A stretch of DNA of 64,000 bases. It comes from Candidatus Fredericiella danica. GTDB taxonomy: Bacteria; Chloroflexota; Anaerolineae; Caldilineales; Caldilineaceae. This document shows, piece by piece, positions 1 through 11,112 of the stretch; the first letter of the stretch is position 1; each line of letters opens with the position of its first letter. Location: NCBI GenBank assembly GCA_016713335.1, contig JADJPH010000017.1, forward strand, positions 1 through 64,000, given 5' to 3'. The notes under the pieces were generated by a model. It saw only the letters and a program-made list of their open reading frames with translations, was not told the origin of the DNA and made no database searches. A program made the translations under genes and the position numbers.

Positions 1-117
1 CATCGCAGCATAGCGCCGCTCGAACTCCGTGCGGGTCAGATGATCGCCGTTCTGTAGTGGCTACAACGGTGCGCCCGGCTCGGACGTATGGCGCACCGGC
101 AATGGGGCAATGGCCAT
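1..117 (-). CDS. Uma2-family (DUF820) endonuclease-like protein, N-terminal part, with in-frame TAG
   Basis: Reading right to left, an ATG at 115-117 opens a frame beginning MAIAPLPVR and running off the window edge. Its last visible residues, NGDHLTRTEFERRYAAM, match the N-terminal signature of Uma2/DUF820 restriction-endonuclease-fold proteins, which are very numerous in Chloroflexota and cyanobacteria. A purine-rich GAGGAG lies about 13 bases before the ATG. An in-frame TAG (61-63) splits the frame just before the conserved part, so this is either a pseudogene or a base error. A minus-strand TATAAT at 160-165 could be its -10 box. The catalytic PD-(D/E)xK region is outside the window. Confidence 0.45.
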
Positions 118-218
118 AGGTGTCTGCTTCTCCTCATGCGCCAACCGCGACGCATTCGTATTATAGCGCATTTGAACAAGTGCACACGAGCTTGTGTCTG
201 CAATCCCGCCTCCATAAC

Positions 219-247
219 TGGACAAAACCCCGCCTCCGCGGTATACT
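219..247 (+). promoter_or_regulatory. uvrB-gyrA promoter
   Basis: TGGACA (219-224), a 17-base spacer and TATACT (242-247). Transcription would start near 254, leaving a leader of about 55 bases before the uvrB ATG at 310. A ribosome site AAAGGA lies at about 294-299. Confidence 0.5.
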
Positions 248-309
248 GGCATGGGCGAACTTATGTTCTATCTCTACCCATTTTGCCTGTTCCAAAGGAC
301 AATGCAACG

Positions 310-2336
310 ATGCCGCCCATCCAGGTTGTCAGCGAGTTCCAGCCGACCGGCGATCAGCCCCAGGCAATCACGCAGTTGGCCGAAGGTATCCGCGATGGGA
401 TGCGCCACCAGGTGCTATTGGGCGTAACCGGCAGCGGCAAGACCTACACGATGGCCAAGGTGGTCGAGGAAGTGCAGAAGCCGGCCTTGATCATCGCCCA
501 CAACAAGACCCTGGCCGCCCAACTTTACGCCGAAATGCGGGAGTTCCTACCCAATAACGCAGTCGAGTACTTTGTCTCCTATTACGACTACTATCAACCG
601 GAAGCCTATATCCCGCGCACCGACACCTACGTCGAAAAAGAGTCGCAGATCAACGAAGAGATCGACCGGCTCCGGTTGGCGGCGACCAGTTCGCTCTTTG
701 CCCGGCGCGACGTTGTGATCGTCGCCTCCGTCTCCTCGATCTACGGTCTGGGCAGCCCCCAGGATTATGGACGCGTCGTCCTCACCCTCAATGTCGGCGA
801 GTTGGTGCGCCGCAACCAACTGCTGCGCCACCTGGTGGAAATCTATTACGACCGCAACGACAACGTCCTCCAGCGCGGTCGCTTTCGCGTGCGCGGCGAC
901 GTACTAGAGGTTCAGCCCGCCGACCGCGAAACTGCCTACCGGCTCAGCCTCTTTGGCGAAGAGATCGAACGCATCACCGAGGTGGATCCCCTTACCGGTG
1001 AGATCATCACCGATCACCAACAGATCAATATCTTCCCAGCCAAACACTTCGTCACCCCCCAGGACCGGCTGGAAGAGGCGCTCAAGGACATCCAGACCGA
1101 ACTGGATGAACAGGTCGCCTCCTTCGAGAGCGCAGGGCAAGTTACTGGAAGCCCAACGCATCAAACAACGCACCAACTACGACATCGAGATGTTGCGCGA
1201 GGTGGGCTTCTGCAACGGGATCGAAAACTACAGCCGGCCCCTGGCAGGACGGCCGCCGGGCAGCACCCCCTGGACGTTGCTGGATTACTTCCCAACAGAC
1301 TGGCTGCTGATCGTCGACGAGAGCCACATGACCATGCCCCAGATCCGCGGCATGTACAACGGCGATCGCGCCCGCAAGGAAGTGCTCGTCAATTACGGCT
1401 TCCGTCTGCCCAGCGCACTCGACAACCGGCCGCTGACCTTCAGTGAGTTCGAAGAGCACGTCAACCAGGCCGTCTACGTCAGCGCGACGCCCGGTCCCTA
1501 TGAGATGGAACATGCCGAGCGGGTGGCAGAACAGGTGATCCGGCCAACCGGGCTGCTCGACCCCGTCGTCGAAGTGCGTCCCACCAAGGGCCAGATCGAT
1601 GACCTGGTCAAGGAGATCAAACTGCGCACCAACGCCGGCCAGCGGGTGCTTATCACCACCCTGACCAAACGGATGGCGGAAGATCTCACGGAGTATCTGG
1701 CGGAACTGAACATCAAGGTCCACTACCTCCATAGCGACATTCACACCATCGAGCGCGTCGAGATTCTGCGCGATCTGCGGATGGGCGTGTACGATGTGGT
1801 CGTGGGCATCAACCTGCTCCGCGAAGGGCTTGACCTGCCGGAAGTGTCGCTGGTCGCTGTGCTCGACGCGGATAAAGAAGGCTTCCTCCGTAGCCAGAAT
1901 GCCTTGATCCCAAACGATCGGGCGTGCGGCGCGGCATGTGGAGGGCAAGGCGATTCTGTACGCCGATGTCATGACGGATAGTATGCGCAATGCGATCGGC
2001 GAAACGAACCGCCGCCGCGCCATCCAGGAAGCATACAATGTTGAGCACGGCATCGAACCAAAGGGCATTGTCAAGGGCATCCGCGACCTGACCGACCGCG
2101 TCAAGATCATTGCGGAGACGCGCCCTGACTATCGGACGGACGCAGCAGACCGGCAGGAACTGGGACTTGACCCGGTCCACCTGCCCATGGAAGACCTGCA
2201 GAAACTGATCCGGCAGGTCGATAAAGAAATGAAAGAAGCGGCCAAAGCGCTTGAGTTCGAGCGGGCAGCGCTCCTGCGCGACCAACTCATGGAATTGCGC
2301 CGCGCCGAAGTGGAAAAGAAGGTCGAACCAGCGTAA
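310..2336 (+). CDS. uvrB: UvrABC excinuclease subunit B (two frameshifts)
   Basis: UvrB is the DNA-damage verification helicase of nucleotide excision repair and works with UvrA and UvrC in the cytoplasm. The ATG at 310 is preceded by AAAGGA. Visible motifs are Walker A GVTGSGKT near residue 38, the beta-hairpin stretch YFVSYYDYYQPEAY, the DESH box (VDESHMTMPQ), the C-terminal helicase motif INLLREGLDLPEV and a UVR domain (KEMKEAAKALEFERAALLRD) at the end. Spanning length is about 675 codons, normal for UvrB. The frame changes near 1129 (an extra base between FE and AQGKLLEAQ) and at 1909-1911 (CCC where CC restores IQTIGRAARHVEGK). Both look like one-base insertion errors. The stop TAA overlaps the gyrA ATG by one base (TAATG), so the two genes are probably co-transcribed. 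Confidence 0.93.
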
Positions 2337-5300
2337 TGGCGGATAACAACGGAACCGATAAAATCGAACCAAACGGCAACGGCGCCATCGGCGCCGTGCG
2401 CAATGCCGACTTGATCGAGGAAATGCAGACCGCGTACCTCGACTATGCGATGAGCGTGATCGTCGCGCGCCCTCCCCGACGTGCGTGATGGGCTGAAACC
2501 GGTCCACCGGCGCATTCTCTATGCCATGTGGAACGACCTGTCGCTCACCCACGACAAGCCTCACAAGAAAAGCGCCCGCATCGTCGGCGAAGTGCTCGGT
2601 AAATATCACCCGCATGGCGACACCGCCGTCTATGACGCCATGGTGCGCATGGCGCAGGATTTCAGCCTGCGCTACCCGCTCATCGATGGCCAGGGTAACT
2701 TCGGCTCCATCGACGGCGACAATGCCGCAGCCATGCGCTACACCGAAGCCCGCCTGGCGCGCATCACCAACCTGCTGCTCGATGACCTGGACAAGGACAC
2801 GGTCGGCTGGCACCCAAATTTTGATAATTCACTGCGCGAACCGGACGTTCTGCCCGCCGCGCTGCCCAATCTGCTGATCAACGGCTCCTCCGGCATTGCC
2901 GTCGGCATGGCCACCAACATCCCTCCCCACAACCTGGGAGAAGTCGTTGATGCGCTCATCTACCTGATCGACCACTTCGACCACGTGGATGAGATTCCCA
3001 TCGACGCGCTGACCCATTTCATCAAAGGACCGGACTTCCCCACCGGCGGGATCGTCTATCGCTATCGCGAAGAAGGAAAAGGGGAAGAAGACGCCGACGC
3101 CATTGCCCAGGGGTATTCGATGGGCAAGTCACGGCTGATCGTGCAGGCGAAAGCCCACTTCGAAGAGATCAGCCGCGGCCGCACCCGCATCATCATCACC
3201 GAATTACCGTACCAGACCAACAAGACTGCGCTGATCGAACGGATCGCCGACCTGGTGCGCGATGGCAAGATCGAGGGCATCACAGACCTGCGCGACGAGT
3301 CCGATCGCACCGGCATGCGCATCGTGATCGAGTTGACGCGCAACGTCGAACCCAAGGAGATCCTGGCAAACCTCTTCAAGTACACGCCCCTACAACAGAC
3401 CTTTGGCATGCAGTTGCTCGCGCTGGTCGATGGACAACCACGCCTGCTGAATCTGAAGCGACTTCTGCAACTTTTTGTGCAGCACCGCCAGGAAATCATC
3501 CGCCGCCGCTCTGAGTTCGATCTCAAACGCGCCAAAGAGCGCGCCCACATCGTCGAGGGTCTGCTGCGCGCCCTCGACATCCTGGACGAAGTGATCCACA
3601 CCATCCGGCACAGCCAAACCGTTGACACGGCGCGCAAAAACCTGGTGGCCAAATTTGATTTCAGCGAGATTCAAGCGCAGGCCATTCTCGACATGCAGTT
3701 GCGCCGGTTGGCAGCGTTGGAGCGCAAGCGTCTCCAGGAGGAGTATGACGACCTCCAAAAGCGCATTGCCTACCTGGAAGACCTGCTCGCCCATCCCGAC
3801 AAAATCCTGGGCGTCATCAAAACGGAACTACTGGCGATCAGAGAGCAGTATGCCGACGCCCGGCGCACGCAGATCGTGGACCGCACGCGGGGCGCGCTCA
3901 CGACCCATGACCTGCTGCCGGATCAGACGGTGTGGGTGACGCTCGGCAAGGGTGGCGAACTGCGCCGCCAGGGTGTGGTAAAAGTGGCGCCAAGTGTGTT
4001 ACGCCAGATCGGCCGTGACAGCCAGACCGCTTTGCTGACGGCGAACACGCGCGATCTGCTTTACGTCTTCTGCAGAGATGGCCGGTGCAGCCGGATCGGC
4101 ATCCACGAGATCCCCGACGATGGGAGCGGCAAGGGTGTCTCTGAACTCACAGGCTTTCAGAAGCGCGACGAGATCACATCCGCACTGGTGCTTCCCCGCG
4201 CACGCGCCGGCGAGGGCGACAACTTCGTCTTTCTGTGCACCGAGCGCGGCGCAGTCAAACGCGTGACCGTAGAAGACCTGCAGACAAACACCAACCCCGA
4301 ATTCCCGGTGATCAATTTGGAAAGAGGGGATCGGTTGCTCTTTGCAGTGACAACGCGCGGCGGGCAGGAGGTCATTCTTGTCAGCGCCGACGGCCAGTCG
4401 ATCCGCTTCGGTGAGGAAGAGGTCCGCAGCATGGGGTTGGCCGCAGGCGGCGTCGGCGGCATCAAACTCCGGGCCAAGGATCGCATTATCTTTGCCGCGG
4501 TCGTCGATCCGGACGGGGAGCTGCTCACGGCGACCACCGGCGGCTTTGTCAAACGGACGGCTCTCTCCGAATTCAGCCCGCAGGGGCGCAACGGTGGGGG
4601 CATTGTCGCCCACAAGCTTTCCGAAAAGACCGGCAAACTCGCTGCAGGTCTGCTCGTGCCGGCCAATGCACTGCGCGACGCGCTGATCTTTGTGATGAGC
4701 AAAGGCGCCGCCAAACCCGGCAGCGTGGCCGAAGCGCCGGTGATGGGCCGCGCCGTACTCGGCAAAGCACTCATCGAGACCTCCGACAAAGAAGGTCTGG
4801 CCGCAGTCTGGCGCATTGCCGTGCCCGGATCCACGAATGAACCCGACGAACCGGCGCCGGCGCCAAAGGGATCCTCACGGACACGAGTTCCTGCCGAACA
4901 GGTTGAACTGCTCAATGCGGCGCCCGCTGCGCCGGCGCTTACGATTCCTGACATTCCACCGAAGAAACTGCGCATCCCGGATGCGCCGCCGCCCGCCGCC
5001 CCCAAAGCCGCCCCGGCTTCAAGCGCCGGTAGCTTCGGCAACGCCATCCACAAAAAAGGGAGCGACCCCTACCCCACCGCCAGCCACGAAGACAAAGATC
5101 GACGCCGGCAGCACGGCTGCAGCGACGAAGCCCGGCGTAGACAAGCAACCTCCACCTGCCGCAGCGGCCGAAACAAAGCACAAGGAAACGCCAAAAAGGG
5201 ACGGCAAGGCCATCCCGGTCACCGCTCCATTCGATTTCGTAGAGGAAGATGTGGCGCCGCCCCCAACCCCCAAAAAACTGGAGGCGGTCGCAAGCGTGAC

Positions 5301-5340
5301 GAAGTCACAGGCCGGCGCAGCGAAGAAAAAGGCAAAGTAG
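2336..5340 (+). CDS. gyrA: DNA gyrase subunit A (two frameshifts)
   Basis: GyrA is the breakage-reunion subunit of DNA gyrase. The ATG at 2336 overlaps the uvrB stop. The N-terminal motif YLDYAMSVIVAR breaks near 2470, where two bases appear to be lost from a GC run, and continues as LPDVRDGLKPVHRRIL. The catalytic tyrosine is in MRYTEARL (codon at 2739-2741). The coiled coil and the C-terminal beta-pinwheel with repeated GG-containing blades follow. The GyrA-box position reads QGRNGGG (near 4579), not the canonical QRRGGKG. After the pinwheel there is a Pro/Ala/Lys-rich tail; the frame changes at the A6 run at 5052-5057, after which the other frame gives an uninterrupted tail ending GAAKKKAK at TAG 5338-5340. 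A ParC assignment is possible but less likely. Confidence 0.9.
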
Positions 5341-5356
5341 CACCGCGGCCGGTTTC

Positions 5357-6462
5357 CTAGTGCGTGCGCTGCACCACGAACTCACAGAGACCCAACATGG
5401 AGCGCCGCGCAGGAACGTCCGGCAGCACAGCCAGGTTGTCGCCGGCGCGGCGCAAGTATGTGCGCGCTTCCGCTTCCGCCGCTTCGATCGCACCACTGAT
5501 CCGCAAGTCCTGCACCAGTTGACTCACCGTCGCATTCCAGGCAACTGATTTGGTATGTTCACTCTGTAATTGCGCCGTCTCCAGCCGCGCAATGACTGCT
5601 TCGGGGTCTTTTACCATTTGCAGATAGTAGAAGAAGGGTAACGTCAACGTGCCCTGCCGCAGATCACTGCCGGCTGGCTTCCCCAGTGAATTATCATCAC
5701 CCGTAAAATCAAGGATATCGTCGACGATCTGAAACGCCATCCCCAGGTTGTAACCGAACTCATGCAAATCCCGAATTCGCTCTTCAGGCAAGTGGGAGAG
5801 CACAGCCGCACCTTCGGTCGCGGCGCAAAATAGACTCGCCGTCTTGGCATAGATGCGCTGGTAGTAGTTGTCTTTCCGCTGGTGAAAATCAAAACGATCG
5901 TCCATTGGCGCAGTTCACCGTTGACAATCGTATGCAGCGTGGCGCTGAACGTATTGATGACCCGCATATTGCGAGTTTCGGCCGAAAAACGCGCCGCGGT
6001 GCCAAACATGTAATTGCCGGCCAACACGGTGGAACCACCGCTCCAGGTCGCGTTCAGCGTTGGCGCCCCGCGCCGCAGCATCGCGCCGTCGATGACGTCA
6101 TCATGCACCAGGGTCGCAGTGTGCAACATTTCGACTGATGCCGCCAGGGCCACGATCCGCGCATACTCAGGCGACGACTGCAAGGAACCGTTGAACTCCG
6201 CCGCCAATAATGCCAATGCGGGGCGCAAACGCTTGCCGCCGCTACCAATCAAATTGATGAAGGCATTGGCAAGCGGTGCAAAAAGCGCCGAATCCACTGC
6301 CCGCATCTTCTCTTCTACCTGTCGCAAGCCCGGTCGCACCGGGTCCAGAAGACGATTCACATCGATTGCGCCGTTCTGGGCTGTTTCAACTTCGACGACT
6401 GGAGGAGACGGTGGCAACCGCTCAGCCATAAACCGTTTCGAAACCATTTCGGACGTCAGCAC
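5357..6462 (-). CDS. Polyprenyl (all-trans) diphosphate synthase, one frameshift
   Basis: A trans-prenyltransferase that elongates farnesyl/geranylgeranyl diphosphate with IPP, probably to make the menaquinone side chain. The first aspartate-rich motif is HDDVIDGAMLRRG, the second VDDILDFTGD; the GKRLRPAL substrate motif is near the N terminus. The frame breaks near 5905 (VNGELRQ, continuing MDDRFDFHQRKDNYYQR in another frame). The start is taken as GTG 6462 because GGAGG lies nine bases upstream; an ATG at 6429 is the alternative. It overlaps the 3' end of tatD by about 41 bases, suggesting coupling. It converges on gyrA with only 16 bases between the stops. IspB, HepT-like or GGPP synthase cannot be told apart by eye. 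Confidence 0.88.
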
Positions 6463-7289
6463 CGATCGATTCCTCCAAAGAAAAGAAACGCAACGCTACA
6501 TTTGTCGTCACCGCGGCAATCTGCGCCGCGGGGAGACGATACAATTCGGCAAGCCGTTCACAGACCAGCGCAACATAAGCCGGTTCGTTCCGTTGCCCGC
6601 GGTGTGGGTGTGGCGTCAAATAGGGAGCATCGGTTTCCAACATCAAGCGATCGAGCCGAAGTTGCGGCGCCAGCACATGCAGTGCCGCTGCGTTTTTATA
6701 AGTGACGGGTCCACCCAGACTTAATACAAAATTCCAGGAATAAGCCTCCTCTGCCAGAGCCACATCCCCGCTAAACGCGTGGAGCACCCCGGCAAAAGGT
6801 CGTTCTGCCAACGGCGAACGGCGAAACTCGTCGCTCGCCACCCAGGTCCTCAGCACTGCCGCAACGTCTTCGTTCGCCTCACGACTATGAATAATCACCG
6901 GCAGGCCCAGTTCGGCCGCCAATGCCAATTGCGCCGAAAATGCCTGTTTTTGCTGCTCAGGCTCGACCTTGTGCCAATAGTAGTCGAGACCGATCTCCCC
7001 AATCGCCACCACCTTGCCGTGCGGCATAGGTTCGCAGCGTGTTCACCGTTGCCGCCGAAAACTGATCGCGCTGTTTGGATGCACCCACGGCCGCATAGAG
7101 CCCGGCATAGCGCTCCGCCACCGCCAGCAAGTGAGGGAGCGTCCCCACCTCAATCGCCGGTATCACAATCCGATGGACACCGGCGGCGCCGGCACGGACA
7201 ACCACGGCGTCACGATCCTCGGTAAACTGGCTTATATCAAGATGGAAGTGACTGTCTATAAGGACAAATTGCCCTTCAACATTCGACAT
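6422..7289 (-). CDS. tatD: TatD family metal-dependent hydrolase (one frameshift)
   Basis: TatD enzymes are TIM-barrel, metal-dependent DNases/deoxyribonucleases of the amidohydrolase superfamily. The N-terminal HxH metal site is IDSHFHLD, followed by AIGEIGLDYYW with the conserved Glu, then PVIIHSREA, HAFSGD and the C-terminal LETDAPYL. The frame breaks near 7020, between LRTYAAR and GKVVAIGEIGLDYYW. The protein would have about 288 residues, normal for the family. A TATAAT (7292-7297, minus strand) lies only two bases before the ATG at 7289, so either transcription starts at or inside the annotated start, or the true start is slightly downstream. Confidence 0.88.
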
Positions 7290-7499
7290 ATATTATACAA
7301 AAGCCAAACAATACTATTTCAAACCTTGCGCCGCGCTTGTTCATTTTATCACATACAAATGTGCCGAAAAAGTAGGTCAGATTGCACTGTCTGCACGCTG
7401 CCGGCAATGGTCACAAGATGTTTCAGTATAGCAGCTTTGGCGAAGGCAACGAAAAAGTGGCGGCAATGCCGAACTTTGTGGTTCACGGAGATAACAAAG

Positions 7500-7522
7500 A
7501 GGGGTGCAGTGACTGCACCCCT
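7500..7522 (-). terminator. Hairpin terminator of the phosphoglucomutase gene
   Basis: AGGGGTGCAG and its perfect complement lie back to back around a tiny loop. On the minus strand the stem is followed by T-rich TCTTTGTTATC, 24 bases after the stop of the phosphohexomutase gene. The rest of 7290-7545 holds no gene that I can see. Confidence 0.6.
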
Positions 7523-7545
7523 CCAGGCACCCTGCAAAGCGGAGT

Positions 7546-8977
7546 CTAGACGCCGGCTAGTTGCTTGCCGTCAGCAAGAATGGCCTGCACCGCCGCCTGA
7601 TCCGTCGTTTCGGTATAAACGCGCAGCAGCGGTTCGGTCCCTGAAAATCGGATCAGGAGCCAACCACCATCGTCCATACTGAATTTATAGCCCGTCCATG
7701 GTGTTGAGTCCGGTGACCTGATGCCCGCCCAACGTGAGGCCCTCGACGTTGATTTGATCCAGCCGGGCTTTCGCTTCATTGCGCACCACCATATCCGTCA
7801 AGCGAACATCGATGCGGTCATAAAAATGCGCCCCGACCTTATCAAACAGCAGTTTAAGCAGTTCGGTTGGTTTCTTGCCGGTGCGCACCATGAAGTCGAG
7901 CAGAAACAGGTTGGAGAGAATTCCGTCACGTTCCGGCACATGGCCGCGGAACGCATACCCGCCGCTCTCCTCGCCACCAACCATGGCATCATTTTCGATC
8001 ATCGCCGGTGCGATGTATTTGAACCCGACCCCGGTGTTGATCACCGGCACGCCATAGATCTCGCCCAGTTTGTCCAGCATCGACGTGGTGCTCAGTGTCT
8101 TGACAATGGCGCCGCGTTCACCGCGCACCTCCAGCAGGTAGTACGCCACCATCCCGAAGACACGCAGTTGATCGACGAAATTGCCGGCTTCGTCACCAAA
8201 GCCGCACCGGTCGGCGTCCCCATCCAAAATACAAACACAGTCCGCATGCAGCCGTTTGCCAACTGCCAGGCCAGCATCAACGTTGGGTGGGATCGGTTCG
8301 GGCCGCAACATGTTCGGAAAGATCGGGTTACGCTCGGCGTGCACTTCGAAGATTTCGGTCTTGCCCCCACCCAGAATCTCGGTCAACCAGCCTGCGCCAT
8401 TGCCCCACATATTGTCAACGACAATTTTGAGACCGGCTTCCTTGATCGGCGTGACGTCGATCAGGTGGCTGAGGTGTTCAAGATACGCCGGCTTTGGATC
8501 AAAGTACCGCACGGCGCCTGACTTGAGCGCGTCGGCCAACGACATGGTGAGGATAGCCCTGGTGTCGCCCGCGTCCGGGATGAGTTCCTCGATCTGTTTG
8601 AGACCGGCCGGGCCGATTGCCCCACCGTTCGCATCGCGCACCTTGAAGCCGCAATCCTCAGGCGGGTTGTGGCTCGCCGTGATATTGAGCGCAGCGCTTG
8701 CCTGATACGCCTTGACACTGTAACTGATCACGGGGGTCGGGGTGGCGCCCGGGGTCAATAACACCTTGAAACCGTTGGCCGCCAGCACTTCGGCGGCGGC
8801 GGCAGCAAAATGCTCCGCCTGAAAACGCCGGTCATGACCAACCACCACCGGTCCCGGCAGGTTGTTGGCGGCGAGATAGTTGGCATACCCTTGCGTGGCG
8901 CGCCGCAGGTTTGCAAACGTATAATCGTCGCCAATCCGCCCACGCCAACCGTCGGTGCCGAACTTAATGTCACCCAT
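7546..8977 (-). CDS. Phosphoglucomutase/phosphomannomutase family protein (one frameshift)
   Basis: Alpha-D-phosphohexomutase, interconverting hexose-1- and hexose-6-phosphates in the cytoplasm. It starts MGDIKFGTDGWRG after a GGAGGA ribosome site. The four family landmarks are present: phosphoserine loop TASHNPP, metal loop DGDADRCG, sugar-binding GGEESGG and the C-terminal phosphate-binding RFSGTEPLLRVY. The last block is in another frame, with a break near 7690 (LNTMDG then YKFSMDDGGWLL). About 475 residues, typical. The GEESGG loop fits phosphoglucomutase/phosphomannomutase rather than GlmM; substrate preference cannot be set by eye. It is flanked by its own promoter and terminator, so it appears to be monocistronic. 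Confidence 0.88.
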
Positions 8978-9011
8978 CGTTTCTTCCTCCGTTGCTGTTT
9001 AGGTTTTGTTC

Positions 9012-9017
9012 AGTATA
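9012..9017 (-). promoter_or_regulatory. Extended -10 box for the phosphohexomutase gene
   Basis: On the minus strand the sequence reads TGCTATACT, an extended -10 element, about 35 bases before the ATG at 8977. No good -35 is visible. Confidence 0.4.
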
Positions 9018-9080
9018 GCAAGCCTGCACATGAAAAAGAAACGTTCATTTGTCGCAATCCTTGATTGCAATTACCCCAAT

Positions 9081-9127
9081 CTAAACAAGCGACCGGGAAG
9101 CCTGAGGCTTTCCGGTCGCTTGTTTAG
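9081..9127. terminator. Long hairpin, terminator for the DUF2892/Crp unit
   Basis: Two 21-23 base arms with one G-T type mismatch surround a TGAG-type loop. Each arm ends in AAACAAG/CTTGTTT, giving a U-rich trail on the minus strand. It lies about 27 bases after the DUF2892 stop. Confidence 0.65.
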
Positions 9128-9153
9128 ATGTCTTCTCTGCTACCGTAATCAAA

Positions 9154-9372
9154 TCAGCGGGTTTGCGCCTTCACCGGGCACGTGCTGATGTGGAAAAGTG
9201 AGTACAACGGGCACCAGCCAATGATGCCGGTGATCAGGGGAATGAACCCCACCCACTGCAGGAGTACGCCTGCCCAGCCGCCAACAAAACCACCCCAGCC
9301 CAAGACCAGCATCACCAGGCCCAGCACAATGCGAATGCCCCGATCCAGACCGCTTTCATTTGTCTTAAACAT
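9154..9372 (-). CDS. DUF2892 (YgaP-like) small membrane protein
   Basis: A 72-residue protein with the DUF2892 opening NESGLDRGIRIVLGLVML, two predicted membrane helices and the conserved tail GWCPLYSLFHISTCP. DUF2892 is the membrane part of YgaP-type rhodanese proteins and is often a free-standing short protein in Chloroflexota. It lies 88 bases after the Crp/Fnr gene on the same strand, which suggests the regulator controls or is co-expressed with it. Its molecular role is not established. ATG at 9372 follows GGAGAAG. Confidence 0.75.
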   Translation of the reverse strand: MFKTNESGLDRGIRIVLGLVMLVLGWGGFVGGWAGVLLQWVGFIPLITGIIGWCPLYSLFHISTCPVKAQTR

Positions 9373-9460
9373 GACCCGCTTCTCCTCTGCTCTATTTGAG
9401 TTGGTCTCCAGGGCAACTGCCCTGCATCTGAGAGCAGTCTACACCGGCTGAGGAGGGACG

Positions 9461-10144
9461 TCAGTGACTGGAGTCACGCAGCGAACCCGCCATGCGCTGC
9501 AAACGCACGGCATCGACCACCACCACCTGCCCCCGTTCAAGCCGGACCAGGCCACCCGCTTCCAGTTGCTTAAGCCGGCGACTGACCACCTCGCGGACCG
9601 TGCCAATTTCATCGGCGATCAGTTGATGGGTCGCACGGACCACGGGACCCCGCTCAACCAGATAATTGGCCAGCCGTTGATCCATCGGGCCAAACGCCAC
9701 CTCCTCAACCAGTTCCATGAGTTCGGCAACCCGGCCGGCGAAGTAGCGGAAGACGAAAGTGCGAAACGCACTCGACTCGCCAACCAGCCGGTTGAACAGT
9801 GCCTGCGACAGGGCCACACCGCTGATTTCGTGTTCTACGATGCCACGCGCTGGATAGGTGGCATGGCCAAGCAGGCAACTGACCGTCAACACGCAACTGT
9901 CGCCGGGCAGCACGCGATATAGCAATATCTCGCGCCCGCTGACCGCCGGTTTGACGACGCGCACCGCGCCGGACGCCGGCAACAGAAACAACGAACACGC
10001 CGAATCGAGGTCAAACAACAGGTGCCCCACAGGCGCATTGACACTGATCAGATCAAGTCGAACAGCCTCGCGCAGCGAAGGTGACAGTTGGCCCAATACC
10101 GGGTAAAGACCCACGATCCGATCCAATTCAGCCGGCGATATCAT
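9461..10144 (-). CDS. Crp/Fnr family transcriptional regulator
   Basis: A 227-residue one-component regulator: N-terminal cyclic-nucleotide-binding-fold sensor (about residues 15-130), dimerisation helix and C-terminal winged helix with THQLIADEIGTVREVVSRRL as the recognition region. I chose the ATG at 10144 (MISPAELDRIV); the longer upstream frame is low-complexity Arg/Gly-rich and lies inside the previous gene. It overlaps the phosphatase gene by 17 bases, so the two are translationally linked. No cysteine cluster for an Fe-S cluster is evident in the N terminus, so an oxygen-sensing Fnr is unlikely; the ligand is unknown. DUF2892 follows in the same unit. Confidence 0.82.
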   Translation of the reverse strand: MISPAELDRIVGLYPVLGQLSPSLREAVRLDLISVNAPVGHLLFDLDSACSLFLLPASGAVRVVKPAVSGREILLYRVLPGDSCVLTVSCLLGHATYPARGIVEHEISGVALSQALFNRLVGESSAFRTFVFRYFAGRVAELMELVEEVAFGPMDQRLANYLVERGPVVRATHQLIADEIGTVREVVSRRLKQLEAGGLVRLERGQVVVVDAVRLQRMAGSLRDSSH

Positions 10145-10954
10145 GCTTCCGCGCCTCCCCGATCCCCTCCAACATCGCCTGGTGCAGCGCCGCCTGGCCG
10201 TTACTGGCCACCAGGTCCCCGCGCCGGATCGTCCACTCTTCTCCGGTATAAGTCGTGACCCGACCACCCGCCTCACGCACCAACAGCGCCCCGGCGGCGG
10301 CATCCCATGGCCCCAGCCAACCCTCCCAAAAGGCGGCTAGCGCGCCGCTCGCCACATAGGCCATATCGAGCGCTGCGGCGCCCAGCACACGCAGACCCAC
10401 GACCCTGGGCATGAAGTGGGCGAATTCTGCGGCGTTATTGTCACTGTGTTCGGCGCGATGATAGGGAAAACCCGTCGCCAGCAGGGAAGTACCCAACCGA
10501 TCGGCGGTATTGACTTGCAGCCGCACCTCTTCACCGCCCGGTTCGCGCCGAAACGCGCCGGCGCCAAGCCGAGCATGGTAGACGCGGCCCGTATGGATCT
10601 GCTGCGTAACCCCTAGCAGCGTTGTCACGCCCCGTTGGAGTGCAACCGTCACCGCACAGTAGTCGATGCCCATCGCATAGTTGTTCGTGCCATCGATCGG
10701 ATCCACAAGCCAGAAATAGTCGGTATCCGGGATCTGGTTTGTCTCTTCCCCCAAACCGGCACTCCAGGATACGCGACGGCAAGCGTGTTCCGGATCAATT
10801 TCTCGCTGGCAATATCGGCTTCCGTCACCAGATCGCTCTGACTGCTCTTGCTCCGCACTTGCCGCAGCCCGGCGCGCTGCATATTCAACACCAACTCCGC
10901 CGCAACGCGCACCACGTCCATCACTCGCTCCACATCTGCCTGCGTGCAATCCAT
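10128..10954 (-). CDS. Inositol monophosphatase family protein (one frameshift)
   Basis: A Mg-dependent phosphatase of the IMPase/SuhB/HisN superfamily. It shows DLVTEADIASEKLI, the GEE metal site (read after correcting a frameshift near 10755), WLVDPIDGTNNY and the second metal motif WDAAAGALLVREAGG. About 275 residues. The substrate could be inositol phosphate, histidinol phosphate (HisN) or another sugar phosphate; no neighbouring histidine genes favour HisN. It is first in a minus-strand unit with the Crp/Fnr and DUF2892 genes. Confidence 0.83.
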
Positions 10955-11004
10955 CCTTGATCTCCTCTAACTGATGCGGTCGCTCTGCAAAAAGTGACCG
11001 CTAT

Positions 11005-11033
11005 TTGATGAGAAACCTAAACTCGAGTATAGT
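11005..11033 (+). promoter_or_regulatory. Promoter of the metallo-beta-lactamase-fold gene
   Basis: TTGATG (11005-11010), 17-base spacer, TATAGT (11028-11033). On the other strand the overlapping TATACT (11026-11031) could serve the divergent phosphatase gene. Confidence 0.5.
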
Positions 11034-11112
11034 GCATGGAAACAAATGTTCCGATCAAATCTACGGACGCCGATGATGAATTCAGGCAGTCCGCACAATT
11101 GAGGTGTCTTTG

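Noticed and set aside
1142..2110. Long minus-strand frame opposite uvrB
   Set aside because: Antisense shadow of uvrB; no family similarity and no ribosome site.
7014..7682. 222-codon plus-strand frame over the tatD/phosphohexomutase gap
   Set aside because: Runs through the terminator hairpin and antisense of two real genes; basic, low-quality sequence.
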